Part shown: positions 10,888-18,951 of the stretch, piece after piece
Layout of the letters: each line of letters begins with the position of its first letter
How positions within the stretch are numbered: the first letter of the stretch is position 1
Assembly (NCBI GenBank): GCA_902779875.1
Contig: CACZCX010000002.1
Location: forward strand, 1 to 64,000
DNA length: 64,000 nt
Direction of reading: 5' to 3'
Source of the DNA: an uncultured Bacteroidales bacterium
GTDB taxonomy: Bacteria; Bacteroidota; Bacteroidia; Bacteroidales; Bacteroidaceae
Position numbers and translations under genes: made by a program
Notes under the pieces: model-generated
Databases searched by the model: none
Told to the model about the DNA's origin: nothing
The model's input: only the letters and a program-made list of their open reading frames with translations

Positions 10888-11814
10888 TCAGAAATGTTTT
10901 GTCTCCTGACCGAGAATCTCCGATAGGAGGTTGTTGGCAAGACGGCTTGCGCCTATGCGAAAGTAGTTGTTGTTCAGCCACTCCCTTCCGAGTACCAGTT
11001 TAACTATGGTCCAGTAGAGAAGCGCCTCCTCAGCCGTGCTTATGCCACCTGCAGCCTTGACACCTACCTTACGGCCGGTTTCATCGGCATATTCTCTTAT
11101 GGTCTTGCACATTACGCAGAATGATTCGGGATCGGCTCCGGGAACCTCTTTTCCGGTCGATGTCTTGATGAAATCGGCTCCTGAGTACATGGCCAGCAGC
11201 GATGCCTTCTTTACGTTGTCAAGTGTTCCAAGCGCACCGGTCTCAAGGATTACCTTAAGGGTCTTGTCGGCACAGAGTGACTTGAGTTCGTCGGTCTCAT
11301 CGGACAGGGTCTCATAGTCACCGTTGAGTATGTGGCCGGCATTCTGTACAATGTCTATCTCATCGGCTCCGTCATGCAGTGCCAGTGATGTCTCGGCGAC
11401 CTTGACCTCAAAGAAGGTCTGTGATGAGGGGAAACCGCCTGATACACAGCAGGTCTTGACGCTCTCCACCTCAAGTGAGCGGCTTACTGTCTGTGCGTAG
11501 AGGGGCCAGGTGCAGATTGACGCTACAGAGGGCATATCGGGATACTTGTCCTCAAAGTCATTCACCTTCTCTACAAAAGCGAGTACGGTATCCTCGTTGT
11601 CGGTGGGTTTGAGGGTGGTCAGGTCAATGCAGCTGAATATCTTCTTGAGAGTCTCTTTGTCACGTCCTGTCTGAACCTCTTTTTTGGCCTTTTCAATGAC
11701 GGATTTCACCCATCCGGCATCGACTTTCATGTTGTATTTGCTGAAAGCTTCGTTAAACTTGTCCGTAGTTGGCTGATTTACAGACATTTCCTCCATTTCA
11801 TCGATGATTTCCAT
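10888..11814 (-). CDS. deoC: Deoxyribose-phosphate aldolase
   Basis: Cleaves 2-deoxyribose-5-phosphate to glyceraldehyde-3-phosphate and acetaldehyde in deoxynucleoside breakdown. The 308-residue TIM barrel has the Schiff-base lysine in DFIKTSTGKE and the later GVKAAGGIST. It is about 50 residues longer than the E. coli enzyme because of an N-terminal helical extension. An alternative start is the second methionine (MSVNQ). Last gene of the mnmG-apt-uvrC-dtd-deoC operon, starting one base after the dtd stop. Confidence 0.95.
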   Translation of the reverse strand: MEIIDEMEEMSVNQPTTDKFNEAFSKYNMKVDAGWVKSVIEKAKKEVQTGRDKETLKKIFSCIDLTTLKPTDNEDTVLAFVEKVNDFEDKYPDMPSVASICTWPLYAQTVSRSLEVESVKTCCVSGGFPSSQTFFEVKVAETSLALHDGADEIDIVQNAGHILNGDYETLSDETDELKSLCADKTLKVILETGALGTLDNVKKASLLAMYSGADFIKTSTGKEVPGADPESFCVMCKTIREYADETGRKVGVKAAGGISTAEEALLYWTIVKLVLGREWLNNNYFRIGASRLANNLLSEILGQETKHF

Positions 11815-11815
11815 A

Positions 11816-12268
11816 TTATTCCTTGTTTTTAGTATCCATTATTATAGTTACCGGTCCGTCATTGAGCAGGGATACTTTCATGTCGGCTCCGAATATTCCT
11901 TTTTCTGTCTTTTTTCCGGTCTCCTTTTCAAGTGCCTGACAGAACTTTTCATACATGGGTTCAGCTATCGGCCCTTTTGATGCCCTGATCCATGATGGTC
12001 TGTTTCCTTTCTTTGTGCTTGCCATGAGGGTAAACTGACTCACTGCCAGAATCCGTCCGTCAATATCCATGACAGAAAGGTTCATAACGCCGTTTTCATC
12101 GTCAAATATACGCATTCCGGCTATTTTCTTGGTGAGCCATTCTATATCCTCATCGGTATCTGCGTCTTCAATGCCTACCAGAACCAGCAGTCCCTTGTCT
12201 ATCCGGCCTGTTATATTGTCATCTACCTTTACGCTGGCCTCCTTAACCCTTTGTATTACAGCTCTCAT
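11816..12268 (-). CDS. dtd: D-aminoacyl-tRNA deacylase
   Basis: Hydrolyses D-amino acids mischarged on tRNA and also glycine from tRNA-Ala. The 150-residue protein starts MRAVIQRVKEASV and has the core SQFTLMASTKKGNRPSW and the C-terminal cross-dimer Gly-Pro motif NDGPVTII. The ATG forms an ATGA overlap with the uvrC stop, which fixes the start four codons after an earlier in-frame Met. Translation is probably coupled to uvrC. Confidence 0.96.
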   Translation of the reverse strand: MRAVIQRVKEASVKVDDNITGRIDKGLLVLVGIEDADTDEDIEWLTKKIAGMRIFDDENGVMNLSVMDIDGRILAVSQFTLMASTKKGNRPSWIRASKGPIAEPMYEKFCQALEKETGKKTEKGIFGADMKVSLLNDGPVTIIMDTKNKE

Positions 12269-14079
12269 TTGTGAAACCAATTATATATTACGCTTGCCTT
12301 TGATTTGCCTATCTCCGCAGTTAGTTCCTCAATGCTGGCCTCCGATACTCTTTTAACGCTCTTGAAACTCTTGATCAACGCCGTAGCTGTATTCTCTCCA
12401 ATACCCTTTATCTCAGTGAGTTGCGATTGGGTCTGACGTTTGCTGCGTTTCTTCTTATGGAATGATATGGCAACACGGTGAACCTCCTCCTGCATCTGCT
12501 CCAGAAGACGGAACAACTCGCTGTCGGGTTTTATTCCTACCTGCATCTGCGGGAATCCGTACAGAAGTCCCTCAGTCTTATGGCGCGAGTTCTTTACCAG
12601 TCCGGCAATATTTATACTAATGTTCAGATTATCAATTACTTCTTTGGCAATTGACATCTGTCCTTTGCCGCCGTCAACTATCACAAGGTCAGGAAGTTGC
12701 GCGCTCTCCTCTATGGCTCTCATCCAGCGCCTCATCATGACCTCATACATGGATCCGTAATCATCACCACCGGCGCCGCTCTTGATATTGTAAAGGCGGT
12801 AATCCTTACGTGACGGTTTACCGTTCTCATAGACCACGCAGGCAGCTACTGCATCGGTACCTGATATGTGTGAGTTGTCAAAGCACTCTATACGCAGAGG
12901 CGTCTTTTCAAGACCAAGAAGGTTTCCCAGCTCTTTCATGAGTCTTACATGTTTCTGTTCAGGGTTGAGCTTGTCACTGCGTTTGAGTCGGTCTGCGCGA
13001 TACTGCTTGACGTTCAGGAGTGAGAGTTCCAGTAACTTTTTCTTCTCACCTTTCTGCGGAACTGTCCAGGTTACACCGGTGAATTCGGTCTCCGGCATGA
13101 AAGGAACTATTATCTCGCGGGCGGTGCTGTGGTATCGGGCCCTCATCTCTACGATGGACATCATGAGCATCTCCTCAAGTGATTCGTCCATCTTGCTTTT
13201 GTACTCAAAGGTGAAAGCCTGGTTTATGCAACCGTCGGCTACATGAAGGTAATTAACGAACACTACATCCTCATCGCGGTCTATGTTGTAGACATCCACA
13301 TTGTCAAGTCCTGTATCCACTACTCGGCTCTTTTCACGGAACTCCATGATTGTATCGAACTTGTTCTTGATTGCCTGGGCCTCCTCAAATCTCATCTGTG
13401 AGGCAAGCTGTTTCATCTCCTTCATCATGTCCCGTGTCAGTTCCTGGCTGCGACCCTTGAGGATCTCACGGATTTCGGCAATCTGAGCCAGATATTCATC
13501 CCTCGATATTCCGCCAATACATGGCGCAGGGCAGTTCTTGATATGAAACTCCAGACAATCCCTGAACTTGCCCTCCTTTATTCCCTTTTCGGTAAGCGGC
13601 AGATGGCATGTCCTGATCTTGTAGGCCTGTGCGATTATCTGCAAAAGACCGTTGAGAGTACCTACATGGCTGTATGGACCGTAATATTCAGAACCGTTGC
13701 GTATGATCTTGCGGGTCTTGAATACACGCGGGAACTCCTCTTTGGTAATGCATATTGAAGGATAGGTCTTGTCATCCTTGAGGAGTATGTTGTAACGGGG
13801 TTTGTACCTTTTTATGAGGTTGTTCTCGAGCAGGAATGCATCCCACTCCGTCTCAACCACAATATACTTAAGGTCCGATATGCGACTTACAAGCATACTG
13901 GTCTTATCGGTCTGGTTCTCCTTAATGAAATATGAGGAGACCCTCCGTTTAAGGTTCTTGGCCTTGCCTACGTATATGACAGTACCCTGCTCGTCCAGAT
14001 ACTGGTAGCATCCGGGCTTTTCCGGCAGGTTCTGAACAATCAGCTTAAGCCGTTTCTCGTATGCCTCTTTGCCTTTCAA
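12265..14079 (-). CDS. uvrC: Excinuclease ABC subunit C
   Basis: Makes both incisions in UvrABC nucleotide excision repair. The 604-residue protein has the N-terminal GIY-YIG nuclease (GCYQYLDEQGTVIYVGKAKN region, residues about 22-45), a UVR motif, an RNase H-like C-terminal nuclease (IECFDNSHISGTDAVA, VIVDGGKGQ) and a helix-hairpin-helix tail (LTEIKGIGENTATALIKSF). The apparent start is TTG at 14079-14077, overlapping the apt TGA as TTGA; no ATG fits the N-terminus. Confidence 0.95.
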   Translation of the reverse strand: MKGKEAYEKRLKLIVQNLPEKPGCYQYLDEQGTVIYVGKAKNLKRRVSSYFIKENQTDKTSMLVSRISDLKYIVVETEWDAFLLENNLIKRYKPRYNILLKDDKTYPSICITKEEFPRVFKTRKIIRNGSEYYGPYSHVGTLNGLLQIIAQAYKIRTCHLPLTEKGIKEGKFRDCLEFHIKNCPAPCIGGISRDEYLAQIAEIREILKGRSQELTRDMMKEMKQLASQMRFEEAQAIKNKFDTIMEFREKSRVVDTGLDNVDVYNIDRDEDVVFVNYLHVADGCINQAFTFEYKSKMDESLEEMLMMSIVEMRARYHSTAREIIVPFMPETEFTGVTWTVPQKGEKKKLLELSLLNVKQYRADRLKRSDKLNPEQKHVRLMKELGNLLGLEKTPLRIECFDNSHISGTDAVAACVVYENGKPSRKDYRLYNIKSGAGGDDYGSMYEVMMRRWMRAIEESAQLPDLVIVDGGKGQMSIAKEVIDNLNISINIAGLVKNSRHKTEGLLYGFPQMQVGIKPDSELFRLLEQMQEEVHRVAISFHKKKRSKRQTQSQLTEIKGIGENTATALIKSFKSVKRVSEASIEELTAEIGKSKASVIYNWFHK

Positions 14080-14624
14080 TACTTGACTCCGTCAAATTCG
14101 TCAATCTCAATGAAGCTGTCCACTGGGCAATCCTCGGGGAATCTCTCCTTTGCATGGAAGTTGGTAAGCTCAATAATGCAGTTTACCATGATCTTTCTGG
14201 GCTTGAATGTCTTTACAAGCTCGCACGAGGCCAGCAGTGTGCCGCCTGTAGCCAGAAGGTCATCATGTATGAGAACCACATCGTCATTTGAGATAGAATC
14301 ATTGTGCATCTCTATACGGTCAAAACCATACTCCTTCTTGTATTCAAGGCTTACCTTCTCATAAGGGAGCTTTCCTGGTTTGCGTATCAGTATGAATCCG
14401 GCGCCCAGTCTGTATGCCAGTGCCGAACCGATAATGAAACCTCTTGATTCTACGCCGCAGACCTTGGTAATACCTTTGTCCTTGTACATCTCGTAGAGGG
14501 AATCAACAATCTCTGCAAGATCGTCAGGATTCATGAACCAGGATGTAACATCCTTGAACTGCACACCCTCCATAGGATAGTCCGGAACGTTACGGAGGTG
14601 GCTGATAAGTGTCTGTTTGCTCAT
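14076..14624 (-). CDS. apt: Adenine phosphoribosyltransferase
   Basis: Salvages adenine to AMP using PRPP. The 182-residue type I phosphoribosyltransferase has GVESRGFIIGSALAYRLGAGF and the PRPP-binding loop VVLIHDDLLATGGTLLAS. The N-terminal region (VPDYPMEGVQFKDVTSWF) is typical. Its 5' leader carries a parS-like site 10 nt upstream of the ATG. It couples to uvrC by a stop/start overlap. Confidence 0.95.
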   Translation of the reverse strand: MSKQTLISHLRNVPDYPMEGVQFKDVTSWFMNPDDLAEIVDSLYEMYKDKGITKVCGVESRGFIIGSALAYRLGAGFILIRKPGKLPYEKVSLEYKKEYGFDRIEMHNDSISNDDVVLIHDDLLATGGTLLASCELVKTFKPRKIMVNCIIELTNFHAKERFPEDCPVDSFIEIDEFDGVKY

Positions 14625-14634
14625 ATTTTAGAAT

Positions 14635-14650
14635 TGTTTCACGTGGAACA
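14635..14650. promoter_or_regulatory. parS centromere site (ParB binding)
   Basis: TGTTTCACGTGGAACA exactly fits the reverse complement of the widely conserved Bacillus-type parS consensus TGTTNCACGTGAAACA (N = C). It lies in the 35-bp gap between mnmG and apt, the only noncoding room there. ParB spreads from such sites to organise and segregate the origin region. No parA or parB is in the window, so binding is inferred from the sequence match alone. Confidence 0.85.
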
Positions 14651-14659
14651 TTTTCGTTT

Positions 14660-16534
14660 TTATCTGTTCAGAAGCACCAGCAGGACATTGATGTCGCTGG
14701 GTGAAACGCCGGGTATACGGCTTGCTTCGGCCAGGGTCTCGGGATCATGCTTGATCAGTTTCTGGCGGCACTCGGTGGATAGCGATTGCAGCGTACTGTA
14801 ATCAAAGCGGCCCTTTATACGGATATCCTCAAGGCGTTTCATCTTGCCGGCTATCATGCGCTCGCGGCTTATGTATCCGCTGTATTTCATGAGAATCTCT
14901 GCAGCCTCGACTATCTCATCCCTGCGGTCAGCAGGGGTCTTGTCAAGTTCTGCCTTGAGAGTCTTGATGTGTTCCGACAGGTTTTCAAGTGTAAGCTGAG
15001 GCCTCTCAATCAGGTCGGCCAGCTTGCATCCCTCACGTAGAGGAGTGGTGCCAAGCTGCTCGAGGGCGCTGTTTATCAGGGCTGGTTTTACCGAGAATCC
15101 TTTGGAGAATTCCACAATGCGGTTTATCTCGTCACGCTTGGAGCACATATGGTCATATCTCTCCCTGGTGGCAAGTCCGGCTTTGTATGAACGCTCGGTA
15201 AGGCGCAGGTCTGCATCATCCTGACGCAGGAGTATGCGGTACTCGGCCCTGGAGGTGAACATGCGGTAGGGCTCATCGACTCCCTTTGTTATGAGGTCGT
15301 CAACAAGTACGCCTATATAGGCCTCGTCACGGGCAAGTGTGAACGGCTCGCCTCCGTGACAGCTTATGTGTGCGTTGATGCCTGCCAGTATTCCCTGTCC
15401 TCCCGCCTCCTCGTAACCGGTGGTTCCGTTTACCTGTCCGGCCATAAAGAGGCCCGATATAACCTTTGACTCAAGGGTATGCTTAAGCTGGGTAGGATCA
15501 AAGTAGTCGTACTCTATGGCATATCCCGGACGGTATATGACCAGGTCGCGGAATGCTGGAATCTCCTTGAGAGCGCGGATCTGGATATCCATGGGCATGG
15601 ATGAAGAGAATCCGTTCAGGTACATCTCATTGGTGTTCTCGCCCTCGGGCTCCAGGAACAGCTGATGCTGGTCGCGGTCCGGGAATGTAACGAGTTTGGT
15701 CTCTATGCTGGGGCAGTAACGGGGGCCGATGCTCTTGATCTGTCCGTTGAACAGAGGGGAGTCGGCAAGTCCTGACTTGAGTACCTCATGGACACGTTCG
15801 TTGGTGTAGGTGGTCCAGCAGCACATCTGCTTGAGATGGCGCTCGGAACCCATGAATGAGAAACGGTGGAAATCGTTCTCGCCGTCCTGGCGCTCCATCT
15901 CCTCAAAGTGGACGCTGCGGCTGTCTATGCGCACGGGGGTTCCGGTCTTCATGCGGCCGGTACGTATTCCGTGACGGGTTATGGATTCTGTAAGCAGATA
16001 GGAGGCCGGCTCCGATATACGTCCGCCGGGCATGGTCACACGGCCTATGTGCATGAGTCCGTTCAGGAAAGTTCCTGCTGTCAGGACTACACATCTGCAG
16101 CTGAATTCTGCGCCCTCAAGTGTCTTTAAACCAACAACTTGGCCGTCTTTTACCAGCAGCTCGGTCACGGTGTCCTGCCAGATGTTCAGGTTCTCCTGGT
16201 TTTCCAGGACATTGCGCCATGCCCATATGAACTTGGCACGGTCGCACTGGGCGCGTGGGCTCCACATGGCGGGGCCTTTGGAGCGGTTAAGTATGCGGAA
16301 CTGTATGGCGGTTCTGTCAGTGACGAGTCCCATATGGCCGCCAAGAGCATCTATCTCTCTGACAATCTGTCCTTTAGCTATACCTCCGACGGCAGGATTG
16401 CAGCTCATTTGCCCAATCTTGTTCATATCCATGGTAATGAGACAGGTCTTGGAACCCATCTGAGCAGCGGCAGCAGCGGCCTCGCAACCCGCGTGGCCTG
16501 CACCGATCACAATAACGTCATACTTAAAGTCCAT
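14660..16534 (-). CDS. mnmG: tRNA uridine-5-carboxymethylaminomethyl synthase MnmG (GidA)
   Basis: With MnmE installs the cmnm5 group on U34 of certain tRNAs, using FAD. The 624-residue protein has the FAD-binding VIVIGAGHAGCEAAAAA at the N-terminus, CNPAVGGIAKGQIVREIDALGG, the GGQGILAGINA segment and the helical C-terminal MnmE-binding region ending SPSDINVLLVLL. Start at MDFKYDVIVIGAG, 8 nt after a perfect -7 box; 33 extra in-frame codons upstream run into the repeat element and were rejected. First gene of a five-gene operon. mnmG and parS commonly sit near the replication origin. Confidence 0.97.
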   Translation of the reverse strand: MDFKYDVIVIGAGHAGCEAAAAAAQMGSKTCLITMDMNKIGQMSCNPAVGGIAKGQIVREIDALGGHMGLVTDRTAIQFRILNRSKGPAMWSPRAQCDRAKFIWAWRNVLENQENLNIWQDTVTELLVKDGQVVGLKTLEGAEFSCRCVVLTAGTFLNGLMHIGRVTMPGGRISEPASYLLTESITRHGIRTGRMKTGTPVRIDSRSVHFEEMERQDGENDFHRFSFMGSERHLKQMCCWTTYTNERVHEVLKSGLADSPLFNGQIKSIGPRYCPSIETKLVTFPDRDQHQLFLEPEGENTNEMYLNGFSSSMPMDIQIRALKEIPAFRDLVIYRPGYAIEYDYFDPTQLKHTLESKVISGLFMAGQVNGTTGYEEAGGQGILAGINAHISCHGGEPFTLARDEAYIGVLVDDLITKGVDEPYRMFTSRAEYRILLRQDDADLRLTERSYKAGLATRERYDHMCSKRDEINRIVEFSKGFSVKPALINSALEQLGTTPLREGCKLADLIERPQLTLENLSEHIKTLKAELDKTPADRRDEIVEAAEILMKYSGYISRERMIAGKMKRLEDIRIKGRFDYSTLQSLSTECRQKLIKHDPETLAEASRIPGVSPSDINVLLVLLNR

Positions 16535-16542
16535 ACAAACTA

Positions 16543-16550
16543 CAAATTTA
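16543..16550 (-). promoter_or_regulatory. mnmG operon promoter, -7 box TAAATTTG
   Basis: Perfect TAnnTTTG on the minus strand, 8 nt before the ATG, implying a nearly leaderless transcript. Confidence 0.6.
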
Positions 16551-16568
16551 CTGCAAATTCTTGGAATG

Positions 16569-16848
16569 GAAGATAATAGGAATGCTTCTCTTTGTTTTGA
16601 AAGTACCGCCGGACTTAGGTTTTGGGGACGCAACGTTCCGAGGCTACTCCGGACCCCTCCGGACCCTAAACGCCGAACTCGTCCTCATCGTCCCCTACGG
16701 GGCCGAACGTTCCTCGAACAAACGGCGTTCTTAACGGGATCCTCCAAGGCCCTCCGCTTAACGCCTCTGCACTGATGGTCCCCAAAACCTAAGTCCGGCT
16801 CTCTGCAACTGGGAAGTTGCTGCAAAGAGAAGCATCCCTATTATCTTC
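16569..16848. repeat. 280-bp nested inverted-repeat element (repeat copy 2)
   Basis: Outer arms 16569-16594 and 16823-16848 pair over 26 bp with one mismatch. Inner arms 16608-16629 and 16778-16799 pair perfectly over 22 bp. The interior (16611-16704) is homologous to copy 1 at 93-188 and holds a CCCC-TAC-GGGG hairpin; a further hairpin GCAACT-GGGA-AGTTGC lies at 16805-16820. GC content of the core is above its flanks. No transposase and no clear target duplication are visible. It fills the 356-bp gap between the mnmG and GNAT promoters. It could be a non-autonomous mobile repeat or a structured RNA. Confidence 0.8.
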
Positions 16849-16865
16849 GTTTGGTGGTTTTGTAG

Positions 16866-16873
16866 TACTTTTG
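16866..16873 (+). promoter_or_regulatory. GNAT gene promoter, -7 box TACTTTTG
   Basis: Perfect TAnnTTTG 17 nt before the ATG at 16891, immediately outside the right arm of the inverted repeat. Confidence 0.55.
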
Positions 16874-16890
16874 ACTCAAACTATCAGTAA

Positions 16891-17406
16891 ATGGATATTT
16901 GTATAAAGCGTGCCGGCCGGGATGAGCTGCACTTCATTCATGAGATGGCCGAGGTAGTTTTCAGGGAGACTTATAAGACTATCCTGTCTGCTGAGCAGAT
17001 GGATTATATGATGGAATGGATGTATTCTCTTCCTAATCTTGAGAAACAGGTGGCTCAGGGACATACTTATTACATCGCTTGGAACGGTGCAGAACCTCAG
17101 GGGTATGTTTCGGTGCGCAAAGATTCCGTTGATCAGGATGGTACTGAGGTTTGGCATCTGGAAAAGATTTACGTAATGCCGTCGGCCCAGGGTACAGGTC
17201 TGGGATATAAGCTCCTTGAAACGGCAAAACAGCATGTAAGAGACAATATATCAACTGCAAAAGCAAGGATAGAACTCAATGTGAACAGAAAAAACCCTGC
17301 CGTAGGATTCTACAAACATCAGGGTTTGACGATCCTGCGGCAGGGTGATTTTCCTATCGGTCAAGGCTACTACATGAATGATTACATCATGGGCCTTGAC
17401 GTATGA
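16891..17406 (+). CDS. GNAT-family N-acetyltransferase
   Basis: Predicted acetyl-CoA-dependent acetyltransferase, substrate unknown. The 171-residue protein shows the GNAT core: strand AQGYVSVRKD-type region, then the acetyl-CoA loop VMPSAQGTGLGYKLLETAKQH (Q/RxxGxG/A motif within), and ARIELNVNRKNPAVGFYKHQGL at the C-terminal half, where N and Y are the usual conserved positions. It resembles the spermidine/ribosomal acetyltransferase group. It is monocistronic and convergent with the phosphatase gene. Confidence 0.9.
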   Translation: MDICIKRAGRDELHFIHEMAEVVFRETYKTILSAEQMDYMMEWMYSLPNLEKQVAQGHTYYIAWNGAEPQGYVSVRKDSVDQDGTEVWHLEKIYVMPSAQGTGLGYKLLETAKQHVRDNISTAKARIELNVNRKNPAVGFYKHQGLTILRQGDFPIGQGYYMNDYIMGLDV

Positions 17407-18807
17407 TTACTTTCTTTTTTTGCCTTTTACGGGAGGATTGAGTTCGTCCTTGGCGCCCTGCAGGAGTTTCTGGAATTCCGGCATGGTGTGCAGGTGAGCC
17501 AGTGTGGCCGATGCCCACAGGCGGGCGATCTGGACATCGCTGGGGTAGCTGTAACCGGCGATGATGCGGCTGCGGCCATACTCGAATCCGCGGCCCAGAA
17601 TATCGTTGGCAGCCTCACGAGGTCCTATCTCTACCAACATGAGGGCGAGTCCCCAACCTATTTCCGAGTGTACGGACGGATAACTGGTTGTTGCTTTTAA
17701 TGTATCCTCATCGTCGGGGATCAGTGTCTTGTTCCTACGGGGATTGAGTCTTACGTAGGGGCGCTCGCGGAATGTGGAACTGCCCAATTCACCGGCGGTT
17801 TTAATGAGGTTCTCCCTTGTGTAGTCAAGAAGTGCCGCAATGGCAGGGTTGGACTCGCGGCTTATCCCAAATACGGGAGTGCTGAAAGTCTTCATCATGG
17901 CGTCCACGCTGTTGTCGGCATCGGCCTTGGCCTGCTCGCCACGCTCGGTCTCCCTCTCTTCAAGGGTCTCGTAGTACTTTATGATATCGCCGTAAAAGCG
18001 GTGGCTCTCCTCAGTGATGGGACCGTCAAAAATCTTGGTTCCATCGGGGAATCCCTCTGTCTGGCTTACATTCTTGATACCCTTGATCCTGCAGTATTCC
18101 TTACGGGCTGCCTCAAGGTCCTTCTGGAAATAGGGGCTGGCGTGCATGACGGCAACGGCGGTGGTTCCGCACAGGAAGCCGGCATCGACATCACTCTGAT
18201 AGTGAGCGCCTACAATGACGCGGCTCTCACCATACTGGTAACCGGAGCGTAGCAAGGTGTCCTGCAGTTCGGGAACCATCTCTGAAAGAACCAGGGCGGT
18301 AGACCATCCGAGTGACGTATGTCCCGATGGATAGGAGCCGTTGAATCGGAGCTCGCGCTCATTGTCAAACCTGCCCCATGTGTGCTCGTTGTACTGGGCG
18401 AACGGACGGGTACGCATGTACTTGCGCTTAGCGTTATGGGTACTCTCGTTCTCGGTCCACAGTACGTTGTAGAGCAGTCTGTATATAGCGGGAGTCTTCT
18501 CCTTGCTTATCTCAAAGCCCAGTGTACCTGAATGTACCCTGATCATGCCGTCTATACCCCACTGGGAGTCATCATTGGCCTGCTGTCCGCGGGCGGTAGG
18601 ACGTACGGTCTTACCCCATTGCCACTGTGCAAAGTCATCGGCATAGGTGGTACTGGTCATGGTAGGTGGTGGTGGGAGATATATGCCGGCATCGGGCATA
18701 TCCTGAATGAAAACATAGACGGAGTCTTTCTCGGTCTGTGCATAGCTATTGCCGCAAACCATAAGCAACGCGGCAGCAGCAAACAGTCGTGTGATTTTTC
18801 TGTACAT
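17407..18807 (-). CDS. Secreted tandem-domain class A acid phosphatase (PAP2), paralog 1
   Basis: Predicted periplasmic nonspecific phosphomonoesterase. The 466-residue protein starts MYRKITRLFAAAALLM with a signal peptide ending near SYAQ; 17 upstream in-frame codons were rejected. The N-terminal half has the full class A signature: K-x6-RP (KRKYMRTRP), PSGH (SYPSGHTSLGW) and SRx5HxxxD (SRVIVGAHYQSD). The C-terminal half repeats the fold but is degenerate: RERP with no lysine, PSVH for PSGH, and SRIIAGYSYPSD, in which the catalytic His is Tyr. It is therefore probably one active and one inactive domain. A paralog lies at 25545-26918. Confidence 0.9.
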   Translation of the reverse strand: MYRKITRLFAAAALLMVCGNSYAQTEKDSVYVFIQDMPDAGIYLPPPPTMTSTTYADDFAQWQWGKTVRPTARGQQANDDSQWGIDGMIRVHSGTLGFEISKEKTPAIYRLLYNVLWTENESTHNAKRKYMRTRPFAQYNEHTWGRFDNERELRFNGSYPSGHTSLGWSTALVLSEMVPELQDTLLRSGYQYGESRVIVGAHYQSDVDAGFLCGTTAVAVMHASPYFQKDLEAARKEYCRIKGIKNVSQTEGFPDGTKIFDGPITEESHRFYGDIIKYYETLEERETERGEQAKADADNSVDAMMKTFSTPVFGISRESNPAIAALLDYTRENLIKTAGELGSSTFRERPYVRLNPRRNKTLIPDDEDTLKATTSYPSVHSEIGWGLALMLVEIGPREAANDILGRGFEYGRSRIIAGYSYPSDVQIARLWASATLAHLHTMPEFQKLLQGAKDELNPPVKGKKRK

Positions 18808-18855
18808 ATAATTTAGGTTAATAGTGTAGCTATCAGATAAATGTTTCATGCATGG

Positions 18856-18863
18856 CAAAGATA
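18856..18863 (-). promoter_or_regulatory. Phosphatase 1 promoter, -7 box TATCTTTG
   Basis: Perfect TAnnTTTG on the minus strand, 48 nt before the chosen start. It lies 22 bp from the divergent plus-strand box at 18886. Confidence 0.55.
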
Positions 18864-18885
18864 GTTCTTTTTTCGCTAATTTGAC

Positions 18886-18893
18886 TATATTTG
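18886..18893 (+). promoter_or_regulatory. Promoter of 621-aa gene, -7 box TATATTTG
   Basis: Perfect TAnnTTTG; leader to the ATG at 18952 is about 50 nt. Confidence 0.55.
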
Positions 18894-18951
18894 CCGCTGT
18901 ACCTAGTAACCAAGTCTCCTACAGACAAATAATTAACCTAAATTACCGCTT

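Noticed and set aside
16566..16775. 69-residue plus-strand frame inside the inverted-repeat element
   Set aside because: Pro/Arg/Leu-rich translation of palindromic DNA; no homology pattern. The inverted arms explain the sequence better.
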